Part shown: in pieces, positions 17,150 through 30,534 of the stretch
Layout: every line of letters begins with the position of its first letter
How positions within the stretch are numbered: position 1 is the stretch's first letter
Origin: Pseudenterobacter timonensis
GTDB taxonomy: Bacteria > Pseudomonadota > Gammaproteobacteria > Enterobacterales > Enterobacteriaceae
Assembly: GCF_900021175.1 (NCBI RefSeq)
Contig: NZ_FCOP01000011.1
Location: 1,207,947 to 1,271,946, forward strand
DNA length: 64,000 bases
Direction: 5' to 3'
Translations under genes and position numbers: made by a program
Notes under the pieces: model-generated
Told to the model about the DNA's origin: nothing
What the model saw: only the letters and a program-made list of their open reading frames with translations
Databases searched by the model: none

Positions 17150-18871
17150 CTACAGACGTTGTTTAAACTGGAAGTAGCGCCCCTGTTTCGCCAACAGCTC
17201 TGCGTGATTACCTTGCTCAATAATGCGGCCGTTGTCCATGACTATTATCTGATCCAGATCCGCCAGCCCGCGCAGGCGATGGGTCACCATCAGCACGGTT
17301 TTCTCCCGCATGGTTTGATGAATTAACTCAAGGATTTGGCTTTCGGTTGTTGCGTCCAGCCCCTCTGTCGGTTCGTCGAGCAGCGTCAGCGGCGCGTCGT
17401 GCAGCAGGGCGCGCGCAATCGCCAGACGTCGCAGCTCGCCGCCGGAAAGCTGGCGGCCACCCTCCCCGAGCCAGCTGTTCAGCCCTTCATCCTCCAGCAG
17501 CTTCTGCAGCCCGACCTGTCCCAGCACCGTGCGGAGCTGGTCATCACTGGCGGCAGGGGCCGCCAGCAGCAGGTTATCGCGCAGCGTCGCGCTGAAGAGA
17601 TGCACGCGCTGCGGCACCACACTTATCGCCTGACGCAGGGCGGCCTCGCTAATATCCGCCAGCGGTGTCTCGTTAAGCAGGATCTGGCCCTGGCGGGGAT
17701 CCCAGGCGCGAGTCAGTAACTGAAGCAGCGTGGATTTGCCACACCCGGTACGCCCCAGGATCGCCACGTGCGCGCCTGCCGGGATATCGAGCGTGATACC
17801 GTCCAGGGCATTTTGCGTCTGGCCAGCATAGGCGAAGGTCACTTCGCGTAGCTGCAGCGCCACGCGTTCAGGGACTTCTGTCTCCTGGGTCGTAAACTGT
17901 ACCTCCGGCGTCTGGCCGGTGATGTCGGTAATGCGCACGGCGGAGGCGATCACCTGCCCCAGATGCTGGAACGCGCCGGTCACCGGCGCCAGCGCTTCAA
18001 AGGCCGCCAGCGCGCAGAAGACAAACAGCGCAATAAGCGGGCCGGGCTGGGCGTTATCGCCGATGCCGCCCGCGGCCATCCACAGCATCGTCAGGACCGC
18101 AATACCGCCGATTAATGTCATCAGCGCCTGTGAGAGGGCGGTCAGCTCCGACTGTCGGCGCTGGGCTTCATGCCAGTTCAGCTCCGTGCTCTCCATACGT
18201 TCGCGGTAGCGGTTGTTGGCGCCAAAAATAGAGAGCTCCGCCTGACCCTGCAGCCAGGCGGTAAGCTGCTGGCGGTAGTCGCCACGCAGCCGGGTCAGGC
18301 TTTCACCCGTCGGTTTACCGGCGCGGTAGAAGAGCGGCGGCAGCAGGATCAGGGTCAGCAGCATAATCCCGCCAAGGGTGAGCGCCAGCCCGACGTCGAG
18401 CAGGCAGAGCCCTAAAGTCACCACGACGATCACCACGAACGCGCCTGCCAGCGGCGAAATCACGCGCAGATAAAGATGATCCAGCGTGTCGACATCCGCA
18501 ACAACGCGGTTAAGCAATTCACCCTGGCGAAAGCGCGCCAGCCCGGCGGGGGAGAGGGGGAGCAGCTTGCTGAAGGTAGAGACCCGCAGGTGCTGCAGGA
18601 CGCGGAAAGTGGCGTCGTGACTCACCAGCCGCTCAAAATAGCGGCCCGCGGTACGAGTGATCGCCGTCCCGCGCACGCCCGCGGCGGGCAGCATATAGTT
18701 GAAACTGTACAAACCCGCAAAACCCGCCACGGCGGAGGCGGAGAGGAACCAGCCGGAGAGCGTCAGCAGGCCAATGCTCGCCAGCAGGGTGACAATGGCA
18801 AGGATAACGCCCAGGGTCAGCATCCATTTATGGCGCTTATAAAGAGCAAGATAGGGAAGCAGGGCGCGCAT
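17150..18871 (-). CDS. cydC: Heterodimeric ABC exporter subunit CydC
   Basis: A 573-residue ABC transporter half: six predicted membrane helices (about residues 1-310), then a nucleotide-binding domain with Walker A GRTGCGKST around 370-380, signature LSGGELRRLAIARALL and Walker B LTLLDEPTEGLD. With CydD it exports glutathione and cysteine to the periplasm and is needed for cytochrome bd assembly. Its start codon overlaps the cydD stop by one base, indicating coupled translation. Confidence 0.97.
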   Translation of the reverse strand: MRALLPYLALYKRHKWMLTLGVILAIVTLLASIGLLTLSGWFLSASAVAGFAGLYSFNYMLPAAGVRGTAITRTAGRYFERLVSHDATFRVLQHLRVSTFSKLLPLSPAGLARFRQGELLNRVVADVDTLDHLYLRVISPLAGAFVVIVVVTLGLCLLDVGLALTLGGIMLLTLILLPPLFYRAGKPTGESLTRLRGDYRQQLTAWLQGQAELSIFGANNRYRERMESTELNWHEAQRRQSELTALSQALMTLIGGIAVLTMLWMAAGGIGDNAQPGPLIALFVFCALAAFEALAPVTGAFQHLGQVIASAVRITDITGQTPEVQFTTQETEVPERVALQLREVTFAYAGQTQNALDGITLDIPAGAHVAILGRTGCGKSTLLQLLTRAWDPRQGQILLNETPLADISEAALRQAISVVPQRVHLFSATLRDNLLLAAPAASDDQLRTVLGQVGLQKLLEDEGLNSWLGEGGRQLSGGELRRLAIARALLHDAPLTLLDEPTEGLDATTESQILELIHQTMREKTVLMVTHRLRGLADLDQIIVMDNGRIIEQGNHAELLAKQGRYFQFKQRL

Positions 18872-20637
18872 TAGATCTCCTCCTGACGGTTGGCCAGCAG
18901 GGCGGCGAACGGCCCGTTACCGGCAGCGAGCGTGGCGTAGTCACCCTGCTCGACGATACGACCATTATCCATCACCCAGATCTGATCCCAGTCGGCGATA
19001 TTATCGAGCTGGTGGGTAACCATCAGCGTGGTTTGCTGGCGCGACGCCTCGTTAAGCGCATGCATGACCCGCTGCTCGCTGTGGGCGTCCAGGCTGGCGC
19101 CGGGTTCATCCAGCAGCATCAGCTGGCAGGCGTTGAGCAGGGCGCGGGCCACCGCGACGCGCTGCGCCTGGCCGACCGAAAGGCCAGCCCCCTGGTCCCC
19201 CACGGCGGTGTTCACGCCGTCCGGCAGCAGAGGCAGAAACTCGCTCACCCAGGCGCGATCGAGCACCGACTTGAGCTCCGCATCGCTGGCGTCCGGGCGC
19301 GCCAGCAGCACGTTCTCGCGAAGCGTCGCGGCGGGCAACTGCGGATTTTGTCCCACCCAGCTCAGCTGGCTGCGCCAGGCGTCGGGATCGAGCAGGCTCA
19401 GCTCCGTCTGGTTAACGCGCAGCGAGCCGGTGTAGGCCATAAAGCCCGACAGCGCGCTAAGCAGGGAGCTTTTGCCTGAGCCGCTCGCGCCCACAATCAC
19501 CACGCGCTCGCCTGGCTTTATCCTGAAGCTGAGCGGCCCGGCGAGAACCTTGCCCTGCGGCGACAGCACCGAAAAATCGTCCGCCTCCAGGGAGACCGGC
19601 TTGTTGCTGTTCAGGGTGACTTCGCCGCGCGCCGGATGCGCCAGCGGCGTTTCGAGGAAGGTTTTAAGGCTATCTGCAGCGCCGACCGCCTGCGCTTTGG
19701 CATGATAAAAGGTGCCCAGATCGCGCAGCGGCTGAAAAAATTCCGGCGCGAGGATCAGGGCCAGGAAGCCTGCGGAGAGGGTAACGGCGGTGCCGTAGTG
19801 GCCAAAGTTAAGCGCGCCAAGATAGTTGAAACCAAAATAGACCGCTACCAGTGCAATCGACAGGGAGGTGAAAAACTCCAGGACGCCGGAGGAGAGGAAC
19901 GCCAGACGTAGCACCTCCATGGTGCGCTGGCGAAAATCCTGCGAAGCCAGACGGATACTCTCGGTTTCGGCATCGCCCCGTCCAAAGAGACGCAGGGTCT
20001 CCATGCCGCGAAGGCGATCGAGAAAGTGGCCGCTCAGACGGGCCAGCGCGAGGAAGTTGCGGCGGTTTGCGTCGGCGGCCCCCATCCCGACCAGCGCCAT
20101 AAAGAGCGGGATAAGCGGGGCGGTGGCAAGCAGAATCAGCGCTGCGGCCCAGTTAACCGGGAAAATCGCCAGCACGATCAGCAGCGGCACGCTGACCGCC
20201 AGCGCCATCTGCGGCAGATAGCGGGCGTAATAGTCGTGCATATCATCGATCTGCTCCAGAATGAGCGTGGCCCAGCTTCCGGCAGGTTTGCCCTGGATCC
20301 AGGCGGGACCCGCCGCCTGTAGCCTGTCCAGCACCTGGCGGCGGATTTCGTAGCGAATATGCTGCCCGGCATGAAAACCGACCCGCTCGCGCAGCCATAC
20401 CACCCAGGCGCGAACCACAAAGGTCAGCACCAGCAGGACAAAGGGGAGCAGCAGCGCCTCGCGCGGGATATTTTCCATAATCATGTGATGGAGGATGCGG
20501 GCCAGCAGCCATGCCTGGGCCACAATCAACAGACCGCTGACAAACCCTAACAGCCGGGATATCGCCAGCCATCGGCGGGAAATAACGCTTTGCTTTTTCA
20601 GCCAGCGGGTTAACTCTTGTTGACGGGTTTTTTCCAT
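18871..20637 (-). CDS. cydD: Heterodimeric ABC exporter subunit CydD
   Basis: A 588-residue ABC half-transporter starting MEKTRQQELTRWLKKQSVIS with an N-terminal transmembrane domain and a C-terminal ATPase: Walker A GASGSGKSS near 383-391, signature LSVGQAQRVAVARALL and Walker B LMLLDEPGASLD. The signature has V where CydC has G, a normal asymmetry of this heterodimer. It is the first gene of cydDC, downstream of trxB but separated from it by a terminator at 20701-20726. Confidence 0.97.
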   Translation of the reverse strand: MEKTRQQELTRWLKKQSVISRRWLAISRLLGFVSGLLIVAQAWLLARILHHMIMENIPREALLLPFVLLVLTFVVRAWVVWLRERVGFHAGQHIRYEIRRQVLDRLQAAGPAWIQGKPAGSWATLILEQIDDMHDYYARYLPQMALAVSVPLLIVLAIFPVNWAAALILLATAPLIPLFMALVGMGAADANRRNFLALARLSGHFLDRLRGMETLRLFGRGDAETESIRLASQDFRQRTMEVLRLAFLSSGVLEFFTSLSIALVAVYFGFNYLGALNFGHYGTAVTLSAGFLALILAPEFFQPLRDLGTFYHAKAQAVGAADSLKTFLETPLAHPARGEVTLNSNKPVSLEADDFSVLSPQGKVLAGPLSFRIKPGERVVIVGASGSGKSSLLSALSGFMAYTGSLRVNQTELSLLDPDAWRSQLSWVGQNPQLPAATLRENVLLARPDASDAELKSVLDRAWVSEFLPLLPDGVNTAVGDQGAGLSVGQAQRVAVARALLNACQLMLLDEPGASLDAHSEQRVMHALNEASRQQTTLMVTHQLDNIADWDQIWVMDNGRIVEQGDYATLAAGNGPFAALLANRQEEI

Positions 20638-20700
20638 TGCGCGCTTTGCAGGTGAAGTTACAGGGATCAGGACCCGAGCATGTTACACGTGAGCAAAAAT

Positions 20701-20726
20701 AAAGGCGACCAATGGTCGCCTTTTTT
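20701..20726. terminator. trxB terminator
   Basis: AAAGGCGACC / GGTCGCCTTT forms a perfect stem with a 3-nt loop and A/T tracts on both sides. It lies 25 bp after the leftward trxB stop and upstream of cydD. Confidence 0.85.
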
Positions 20727-20750
20727 ACGTTTGTTACTGACTTGTAAAGA

Positions 20751-22270
<1,520 letters not shown>

Positions 22271-22765
22271 ATGGTAGATAGCAAGAAGCGCCCTGGCAAA
22301 GATCTCGACCGTATCGATCGTAACATTCTTAATGAGCTGCAAAAGGATGGGCGTATTTCCAACGTCGAGCTTTCAAAGCGTGTGGGACTTTCTCCGACGC
22401 CGTGCCTTGAGCGTGTGCGCCGACTCGAAAGACAGGGTTTTATTCAGGGCTACACGGCTCTGCTGAACCCGCATTATCTGGATGCCTCACTTCTGGTATT
22501 TGTTGAGATTACTCTGAATCGTGGCGCGCCGGATGTGTTTGAGCAATTCAACGCCGCTGTACAAAAACTTGAAGAAATTCAAGAGTGTCATCTGGTTTCG
22601 GGTGATTTCGACTACCTGTTGAAAACACGCGTACCGGATATGTCAGCCTATCGTAAACTGCTGGGTGAAACCCTGCTGCGACTGCCTGGCGTGAATGACA
22701 CCCGTACCTACGTGGTGATGGAAGAGGTCAAACAGAGCAATCGTCTGGTTATTAAGACGCGCTAA
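22271..22765 (+). CDS. lrp: Leucine-responsive regulatory protein
   Basis: A 164-residue AsnC/Lrp-family regulator starting MVDSKKRPGKDLDRIDRNIL. The helix-turn-helix is in SNVELSKRVGLSPTPCLERV (about 32-51), followed by the RAM ligand-binding domain. It controls amino-acid metabolism, pili and nutrient-poor growth. ATG 22271 is chosen by homologue alignment; an upstream in-frame start would add 27 non-conserved residues. The nearest downstream hairpin (22820-22851) is probably its terminator. Confidence 0.98.
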   Translation: MVDSKKRPGKDLDRIDRNILNELQKDGRISNVELSKRVGLSPTPCLERVRRLERQGFIQGYTALLNPHYLDASLLVFVEITLNRGAPDVFEQFNAAVQKLEEIQECHLVSGDFDYLLKTRVPDMSAYRKLLGETLLRLPGVNDTRTYVVMEEVKQSNRLVIKTR

Positions 22766-22805
22766 CACGGAACAGGTGCATTATCAGCGTAGTTTGATTA
22801 CACTC

Positions 22806-22821
22806 CTGTTAATCCATACAG
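22806..22821 (+). promoter_or_regulatory. LexA box upstream of ftsK
   Basis: CTGTTAATCCATACAG fits CTGT-N8-ACAG exactly. E. coli ftsK (dinH) has an SOS-inducible promoter with a LexA box at the corresponding place between lrp and ftsK. Confidence 0.8.
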
Positions 22822-22851
22822 CAGCAGTGCCGGGGAGACCCGGCGCTGTTG
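22820..22851 (+). terminator. lrp terminator
   Basis: CAGCAG-T-GCCGGG / CCCGGC-G-CTGTTG forms a long stem with a GAGA loop followed by GTCCGTTTT, about 55 bp after lrp. It overlaps the last bases of the LexA box. Confidence 0.65.
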
Positions 22852-22900
22852 TCCGTTTTAGCAAACAGGCAGGGCATGCCTGAGACCTGGAGAGCCTTTC

Positions 22901-25900
22901 TTGAGCCAGGAATATACTGAAGACAAAGAAGTCACATTACAGAAGTTAAGCAGCGGGCGCCGACTCCTTGAGGCGTTACTGATCCTTGTTGCCCTTTTCG
23001 CCGTCTGGCTGATGGCCGCCTTACTCAGTTTCAACCCATCCGATCCCAGCTGGTCGCAAACCGCCTGGCACGAGCCTATCCATAATCTGGGCGGTATTCC
23101 CGGCGCCTGGCTGGCGGATACGCTCTTTTTCATCTTCGGCATCATGGCCTATACCATCCCGGTCATTATTGTGGGTGGCTGCTGGTTCGCCTGGCGGCAT
23201 CGCCAGAATGAAGATTACATCGACTATTTCGCCGTCTCGCTGCGGTTGATTGGCGCGCTGGCGCTGATCCTCACATCCTGCGGGCTGGCCGCCATCAATG
23301 CGGATGACATCTGGTACTTCGCCTCCGGCGGAGTGATCGGCAGTCTGCTTAGCACCGCGCTTCAGCCGATGCTTCACAGCAGCGGCGGCACGATTGCGCT
23401 GCTTTGCATCTGGGGCGCGGGCCTGACGCTCTTTACCGGCTGGTCCTGGGTGAGCATTGCCGAAAAGCTCGGCAGCGTGGTGCTCAATATCCTCACCTTT
23501 GCCAGTAATCGCACCCGCCGGGATGATACCTGGATGGATGACGAAGAGTACGAGGACGATTACGAAGACGATTACGAAGAAGAAGCGGCGACGGCAGAAC
23601 GCCGTGAGTCTCGTCGTACCCGTATCCTGCGCGGCGCGCTGGCGCGCCGTAAACGCATGGCGGAAAAATTTGCTAATCCGCTGGGACGTAAAACCGACGC
23701 GGCGCTCTTCTCCGGTAAACGGATGGATGATGCCGACCAGATTGAATACAGCGCAGGCGGCGTAGCGGCCGATCCTGACGATGTGCTCTTCTCGGGCAAT
23801 CGCGCGCTGCCTGGCGATTACGACGAATACGATCCGCTGCTGAACGGCCACTCCGTGACGGAGCCCGTGGCCGCCGCCGCCGTTGCGACCACCGCCGCCC
23901 AGGCGCGGGTTGCGCCCGTTGAGGCGGTAATGCCCTCCGCACCGGTAACCGCCGCTGACCCTGCCATGCAACAGCCCGTGGTGGAGTGGCAGACCGTGCC
24001 GGGCGTCCACACCCCTGAGCCGGTGATTGCGCCGGAGCCGGAAAGTTATCTCGCTGTGCAGCCGCAGACGGAATATGCGCAGCCTTATGAACAGAATCCG
24101 CAACCTGTTCAACCGTATGCGCAAAACCCGCAGCCGGTCGCCCAGCCTTATGGGCAAAACCCGCAGCCGGCCGCTCAGCCTTATGCGCAAAACCCGCAAC
24201 CGGCCGCCCAGCCTTATGAACACAATCCGCAGCCGGTCGCCGACGCGTATCACTCCTGTGAGCCGCCGTATCAGCAAACGACTGAACCCGCTGTTCCCGC
24301 TGTGGAGCCTGAACCAGAAATCGAAGAGGTTAAACCTTCCCGTCCGCCGCTCTATTACTTTGAAGAGGTGGAGGAGCGCCGTGCGCGCGAGCGCGAGCAG
24401 CTTGCCGCCTGGTACCAGCCAGTGCCGGAGCCGGTTGAAACCCCGGTAACCTCCCGCCCGGCTACGCCGCCCTTATCGGCGCCGCAGACCGATCCGACCG
24501 CCAGCGTTGCGCCTTTAGCGGAAAGCGTGAAGCAGGCCGCCGCGCCTGCGGCAACCGCCGCGGCTGCCGCAGCGCCGGTCTTTAGTCTGGCGACTGGCAC
24601 CACGCCACGTCCGCAGGTAAAAGAGGGGATTGGCCCTAAACTGCCGCGTCCGAACCGTGTACGGGTGCCTACCCGCCGCGAGCTTGCCTCTTATGGCATC
24701 AAGCTTCCTTCCCAGCGTATGGCTGAGGAGAAGGCGCGCGAGATCGACAACGACGACAGTGATGAGATGCAGCAGGACGAGCTGGCGCGTCAGTTTGCTG
24801 CACAACAGCAGCAGCGTTATGGCGAGAGCTATCCTCAGTCGGGCGAACGTGACTTGTCGCAGCAGGATGAAGAGGATGCCGCCGAAGCAGAGCTGGCGCG
24901 CCAGTTTGCCGCTTCTCAGCAGCAACGCTACGCGGGCGAGCAGCCTGCGGGGGCGAATCCTTTCTCGCTGGCGGACTTTGAGTTTTCGCCGATGCGCGAT
25001 CTGGTTGACGATACCCCTGGTGAACCGCTGTTTATGCCGGAGCCAGAGCCGCAGCGTCAGCCCTTTGCGCCTGCGCCGCAGCATGCTCAGCCGCAGCAGT
25101 ACGCGCAGCCGCAGCAGGCACAACCAGTTCAGCCGCAGCAGTACGCGCAGCCTCAGCACGCACAGCCGGCTCAGCCACAGCAGTACTCGCAGCCTCAGCA
25201 CGCGCAACCGGCGCAGCCGCAGCAGTACGCGCAGCCTCAGCACGCGCAACCGGCTCAGCCGCAGCAGTACACGCAGCCGGCGCAGCCGCAGCCCGCGCCG
25301 CAGGAGAGCCTGATTCATCCGCTGTTGATGCGTAATGGCGACAGCCGCCCGCTGCAAAGGCCGAGCACGCCGCTGCCGTCGCTGGATCTGCTGACGCCTC
25401 CGCCTTCCGAGGTGGAGCCGATCGACACCTTTGCGCTGGAGCAGATGGCGCGACTGGTGGAAGCGCGTCTGGCTGACTTCCGTATTAAAGCGGATGTGGT
25501 GAACTACTCCCCGGGGCCGGTCATCACCCGCTTCGAGCTCAACCTGGCGCCGGGTGTAAAAGCCGCGCGAATCTCTAACCTCTCCCGCGATCTGGCGCGC
25601 TCTCTTTCGACCGTAGCCGTGCGCGTGGTGGAGGTGATTCCAGGGAAACCCTATGTAGGTCTTGAGCTGCCGAATAAAAAGCGTCAGACCGTTTACCTGC
25701 GTGAGGTACTGGATAACGCCCGTTTCCGTGAGAATCCTTCGCCGCTCACCGTCGTGCTTGGCAAAGACATTGCCGGCGAGCCGGTCGTGGCGGATCTGGC
25801 GAAGATGCCACACCTGCTGGTGGCCGGTACCACCGGTTCCGGTAAGTCGGTGGGCGTCAACGCCATGATTCTGAGCATGCTCTATAAAGCGCAGCCGGAA

Positions 25901-26845
25901 GATGTCCGCTTCATTATGATCGACCCGAAAATGCTGGAGCTGTCGGTCTACGAAGGGATACCGCATCTGCTCACCGAAGTGGTGACCGACATGAAAGACG
26001 CTGCCAACGCCCTGCGCTGGAGCGTTAACGAGATGGAACGTCGCTACAAGCTGATGTCGGCGCTCGGGGTGCGTAATCTGGCGGGCTATAACGAGAAGAT
26101 CGCGGAGGCCGCGCGCATGGGCCGCCCGATCCCGGATCCGTACTGGAAGCCGGGCGACAGTATGGATGCCCAGCATCCGGTGCTGGAGAAACTGCCTTAT
26201 ATCGTCGTGCTGGTGGATGAATTTGCCGATCTGATGATGACCGTCGGTAAAAAGGTGGAAGAGCTGATTGCCCGCCTGGCGCAAAAGGCGCGAGCGGCGG
26301 GGATCCACCTGGTGCTGGCAACCCAGCGTCCCTCCGTGGACGTCATTACCGGCCTCATCAAAGCGAATATCCCGACGCGTATCGCCTTTACCGTGTCGAG
26401 CAAAATCGACTCCCGTACCATCCTCGATCAGGGTGGCGCGGAATCTCTGCTCGGAATGGGGGATATGCTCTACTCCGGCCCGAACTCCACCACGCCGGTG
26501 CGCGTACACGGGGCGTTTGTCCGCGACCAGGAAGTTCACGCCGTGGTGCAGGACTGGAAGGCGCGGGGACGTCCGCAGTATGTTGACGGCATCACCTCCG
26601 ATAGCGACAGCGAAGGCGGCGGCGGTGGTTTTGACGGCGGCGAGGAGCTGGATCCGTTATTCGACCAGGCGGTGAGCTTTGTGACGGAAAAACGCAAAGC
26701 CTCTATCTCCGGCGTTCAGCGTCAGTTCCGCATCGGCTATAACCGCGCCGCGCGTATTATCGAGCAGATGGAAGCGCAGGGGATTGTCAGCGAGCAGGGC
26801 CATAACGGTAACCGTGAGGTACTGGCACCGCCGCCGTTTGAATAA
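22901..26845 (+). CDS. ftsK: DNA translocase FtsK
   Basis: A 1314-residue protein starting at TTG, as in E. coli, with GGAGAG upstream. Four predicted membrane helices lie in the first ~210 residues; a long proline/glutamine-rich linker spans about 210-815; the motor has Walker A GTTGSGKS at 976-983, and a C-terminal gamma domain follows a GGGGGFDGG hinge. FtsK anchors at the septum, pumps DNA toward dif and activates XerCD. The linker holds two tandem repeat tracts (separate entries), which differ from those of E. coli. A LexA box lies upstream. Confidence 0.97.
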   Translation: MSQEYTEDKEVTLQKLSSGRRLLEALLILVALFAVWLMAALLSFNPSDPSWSQTAWHEPIHNLGGIPGAWLADTLFFIFGIMAYTIPVIIVGGCWFAWRHRQNEDYIDYFAVSLRLIGALALILTSCGLAAINADDIWYFASGGVIGSLLSTALQPMLHSSGGTIALLCIWGAGLTLFTGWSWVSIAEKLGSVVLNILTFASNRTRRDDTWMDDEEYEDDYEDDYEEEAATAERRESRRTRILRGALARRKRMAEKFANPLGRKTDAALFSGKRMDDADQIEYSAGGVAADPDDVLFSGNRALPGDYDEYDPLLNGHSVTEPVAAAAVATTAAQARVAPVEAVMPSAPVTAADPAMQQPVVEWQTVPGVHTPEPVIAPEPESYLAVQPQTEYAQPYEQNPQPVQPYAQNPQPVAQPYGQNPQPAAQPYAQNPQPAAQPYEHNPQPVADAYHSCEPPYQQTTEPAVPAVEPEPEIEEVKPSRPPLYYFEEVEERRAREREQLAAWYQPVPEPVETPVTSRPATPPLSAPQTDPTASVAPLAESVKQAAAPAATAAAAAAPVFSLATGTTPRPQVKEGIGPKLPRPNRVRVPTRRELASYGIKLPSQRMAEEKAREIDNDDSDEMQQDELARQFAAQQQQRYGESYPQSGERDLSQQDEEDAAEAELARQFAASQQQRYAGEQPAGANPFSLADFEFSPMRDLVDDTPGEPLFMPEPEPQRQPFAPAPQHAQPQQYAQPQQAQPVQPQQYAQPQHAQPAQPQQYSQPQHAQPAQPQQYAQPQHAQPAQPQQYTQPAQPQPAPQESLIHPLLMRNGDSRPLQRPSTPLPSLDLLTPPPSEVEPIDTFALEQMARLVEARLADFRIKADVVNYSPGPVITRFELNLAPGVKAARISNLSRDLARSLSTVAVRVVEVIPGKPYVGLELPNKKRQTVYLREVLDNARFRENPSPLTVVLGKDIAGEPVVADLAKMPHLLVAGTTGSGKSVGVNAMILSMLYKAQPEDVRFIMIDPKMLELSVYEGIPHLLTEVVTDMKDAANALRWSVNEMERRYKLMSALGVRNLAGYNEKIAEAARMGRPIPDPYWKPGDSMDAQHPVLEKLPYIVVLVDEFADLMMTVGKKVEELIARLAQKARAAGIHLVLATQRPSVDVITGLIKANIPTRIAFTVSSKIDSRTILDQGGAESLLGMGDMLYSGPNSTTPVRVHGAFVRDQEVHAVVQDWKARGRPQYVDGITSDSDSEGGGGGFDGGEELDPLFDQAVSFVTEKRKASISGVQRQFRIGYNRAARIIEQMEAQGIVSEQGHNGNREVLAPPPFE
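24075..24245 (+). repeat. FtsK linker repeat tract 1
   Basis: Tandem units of about 12 residues, with the core QPYxQNPQPxA, appear five times at about residues 392-448. At the DNA level units such as CAAAACCCGCAGCCGG recur. Copy number in this linker is expected to vary between strains. Confidence 0.85.
25083..25290 (+). repeat. FtsK linker repeat tract 2
   Basis: Repeats of about 14 residues, [14 protein letters not shown], occur about five times at residues ~728-797. DNA units such as CAGCAGTACGCGCAGCC are nearly identical, suggesting recent expansion by slippage or recombination. Confidence 0.88.
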
Positions 26846-26968
26846 CCTTTCGCCGTTTGCAAAGATGGGTAAAACTGCAAAAATTAAGCATTTTCTTCTG
26901 TCGCCTGCCTGCGGGCAGGTCCAGAATTAAAGTACCCATTCCGGGATGATCTATTTTAAGGATTAAGA

Positions 26969-27583
26969 ATGAAAAAAATCGCCATTGTCGGTGCATTACT
27001 TACCAGCTTTGTCGCCACCAGCGTCTGGGCAGATGCCGCAAGCGACCTTAAAAGCCGTCTGGATAAGGTCAGCAGCTTCCACGCCAGCTTCACGCAAAAG
27101 GTCACAGACGGTAGCGGCAACGCGGTGCAGGAAGGTCAGGGCGATCTGTGGGTAAAACGTCCTAACCTCTTTAACTGGCACATGACCCAGCCGGATGAAA
27201 GCATTCTGGTCTCTGACGGCAAAACCCTCTGGTTTTATAACCCGTTCGTGGAGCAGGCGACCGCTACCTGGCTGAAGGATGCCACCAGCAATACGCCATT
27301 TATGCTGATCGCCCGTAACCAGACCAGCGACTGGCAGCAGTACAACATTAAGCAGAACGGCGACGACTTTGTGCTGACCCCGAAAGGCAGCAACGGTAAC
27401 CTCAAGCAGTTCACCATTAACGTGAGCAGCAGCGGCACCATTAACCAGTTCAGCGCCGTAGAGCAGGACGACCAGCGCAGCAGCTATCAGCTGAAATCCC
27501 AGCAGAACGGCGCTGTGGATGCATCTAAATTCACCTTTACCCCGCCGCAGGGCGTAACGGTGGACGATCAACGCAACAAATAA
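26969..27583 (+). CDS. lolA: Outer-membrane lipoprotein carrier protein LolA
   Basis: A 204-residue periplasmic protein with a signal peptide [21 protein letters not shown] (cleavage after residue 21) and mature start [20 protein letters not shown]. LolA takes lipoproteins from LolCDE at the inner membrane and passes them to LolB. AAGGATTAAG precedes the ATG. It is the first gene before rarA, 9 bp downstream. Confidence 0.97.
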   Translation: MKKIAIVGALLTSFVATSVWADAASDLKSRLDKVSSFHASFTQKVTDGSGNAVQEGQGDLWVKRPNLFNWHMTQPDESILVSDGKTLWFYNPFVEQATATWLKDATSNTPFMLIARNQTSDWQQYNIKQNGDDFVLTPKGSNGNLKQFTINVSSSGTINQFSAVEQDDQRSSYQLKSQQNGAVDASKFTFTPPQGVTVDDQRNK

Positions 27584-27592
27584 GAGGCCTGA

Positions 27593-28936
27593 GTGGGCAA
27601 TCTGTCGCTCGATTTTTCGGATAATGCGTTTCAACCGCTGGCCGCCCGTATGCGGCCAGAAAATTTAGCGCAGTACATTGGCCAGCAGCATCTGCTGGCG
27701 CCCGGTAAACCCCTGCCTCGCGCTATTGAGGCAGGGCATCTGCACTCCATGATCCTGTGGGGGCCGCCTGGCACCGGAAAAACCACGCTCGCAGAGGTGA
27801 TTGCCCGCTATGCCAGTGCTGACGTCGAACGCATCTCGGCGGTGACCTCCGGCGTCAAGGAGATCCGCGAGGCGATCGAGCGCGCCCGGCAGAACCGTAA
27901 CGCGGGACGTCGCACCATCCTTTTTGTCGACGAAGTGCATCGCTTCAACAAAAGCCAGCAGGATGCCTTTCTGCCGCATATTGAAGACGGCACCATTTTC
28001 TTCATTGGCGCCACCACCGAAAACCCGTCCTTTGAACTCAATTCGGCGTTGCTCTCCCGCGCCCGCGTCTACCTGCTAAAATCCCTCACCACGGAGGATA
28101 TTGAACAGGTGCTGACGCAGGCGATGGAAGATAAAACGCGGGGCTACGGCGGTCAGGATATCGTTCTGCCGGACGAGACGCGCCGCGCTATCGCTGAGCT
28201 GGTCAACGGCGACGCGCGCCGGGCGCTAAACACGCTGGAAATGATGGCCGATATGGCCGAGCTGGATGATGCGGGCAAGCGCGTATTGAAACCTGAACTG
28301 CTGACCGAAATTGCCGGTGAGCGCAGCGCGCGTTTTGATAACAAAGGCGACCGTTTCTACGATCTCATCTCCGCGCTGCATAAATCGGTACGCGGCAGCG
28401 CTCCGGACGCCGCGCTCTACTGGTACGCGCGAATCATCACCGCCGGCGGCGATCCGCTCTATGTCGCCCGCCGCTGCCTGGCGATCGCCTCGGAAGATGT
28501 CGGTAACGCCGATCCGCGCGCCATGCAGGTGGCGATTGCCGCCTGGGACTGCTTTACCCGCGTCGGCCCGGCGGAAGGGGAGCGCGCCATCGCGCAGGCG
28601 ATCGTCTATCTCGCCTGCGCACCGAAAAGCAACGCCGTCTATACCGCCTTTAAGGCTGCGATGGCCGATGCCCGCGAGCGGCCTGATTATGACGTGCCGG
28701 TTCACCTGCGTAACGCGCCCACGAAGCTGATGAAAGAGATGGGGTACGGGCAGGAGTACCGCTACGCCCACGACGAGCCGAACGCCTATGCCGCAGGCGA
28801 GGCGTATTTCCCTCAGGAAATGGCGCAAACGCGCTATTATCGCCCCACCAACAGAGGGCTTGAAGGGAAGATTGGCGAAAAGCTCGCCTGGCTCGCCGGA
28901 CTGGATCAAAATAGCCCTATAAAACGCTACCGTTAG
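27593..28936 (+). CDS. rarA: Replication-associated recombination protein RarA (MgsA)
   Basis: A 447-residue AAA+ ATPase related to clamp loaders, with Walker A GPPGTGKT at 57-64, Walker [11 protein letters not shown], a sensor I region and the C-terminal tetramerisation domain. It acts at stalled replication forks and binds SSB. The start is GTG at 27593, giving [10 protein letters not shown] in line with E. coli [10 protein letters not shown]. It is tightly spaced behind lolA. Confidence 0.97.
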   Translation: MGNLSLDFSDNAFQPLAARMRPENLAQYIGQQHLLAPGKPLPRAIEAGHLHSMILWGPPGTGKTTLAEVIARYASADVERISAVTSGVKEIREAIERARQNRNAGRRTILFVDEVHRFNKSQQDAFLPHIEDGTIFFIGATTENPSFELNSALLSRARVYLLKSLTTEDIEQVLTQAMEDKTRGYGGQDIVLPDETRRAIAELVNGDARRALNTLEMMADMAELDDAGKRVLKPELLTEIAGERSARFDNKGDRFYDLISALHKSVRGSAPDAALYWYARIITAGGDPLYVARRCLAIASEDVGNADPRAMQVAIAAWDCFTRVGPAEGERAIAQAIVYLACAPKSNAVYTAFKAAMADARERPDYDVPVHLRNAPTKLMKEMGYGQEYRYAHDEPNAYAAGEAYFPQEMAQTRYYRPTNRGLEGKIGEKLAWLAGLDQNSPIKRYR

Positions 28937-29006
28937 CGCGATCGTTGCGGTAATGTTGGCAAGTATCTCTGTGGCCGCAGGCTGTGGTCACTTTTTCCTT
29001 TTTTAA

Positions 29007-30320
<1,314 letters not shown>

Positions 30321-30342
30321 GTAATTTATGTGCACTAACTCT

Positions 30343-30368
30343 AAAAAGCGCCTGCGGGCGCTTTTTTT
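30343..30368 (+). terminator. serS terminator
   Basis: AAAAAGCGCC / GGGCGCTTTTTTT stem with a TGC loop, 23 bp after the stop. Confidence 0.92.
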
Positions 30369-30379
30369 ATCCCCTTGTT

Positions 30380-30420
30380 TTGACTCGAAACAATACCCAG
30401 TACTCCTGAAGTAGTAATAC
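30380..30420 (+). promoter_or_regulatory. FNR-type promoter of dmsABC
   Basis: TTGACTCGAAACAA (30380-30393) resembles the E. coli dmsA FNR site TTGATACCGAACAA. A -10-like TAATAC at 30415-30420 predicts a start near 30427, putting the site centre at about -41, the class II position for anaerobic activation. Confidence 0.6.
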
Positions 30421-30534
30421 TCCTCTCGCAGTTTAGTAGCACAAAACGCGGCGTTAACGTTTTTACGTTATATAAAAAACTATATAGCGTTTGTGCCATA
30501 CCTCTATTTCTGTGAGCAATCGAAGCGAGTAATT

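Noticed and set aside
24515-26539. Long minus-strand ORF opposite ftsK
   Set aside because: It is antisense to an unmistakable FtsK and shows an arginine/leucine-rich composition typical of a shadow of GC-rich coding DNA.
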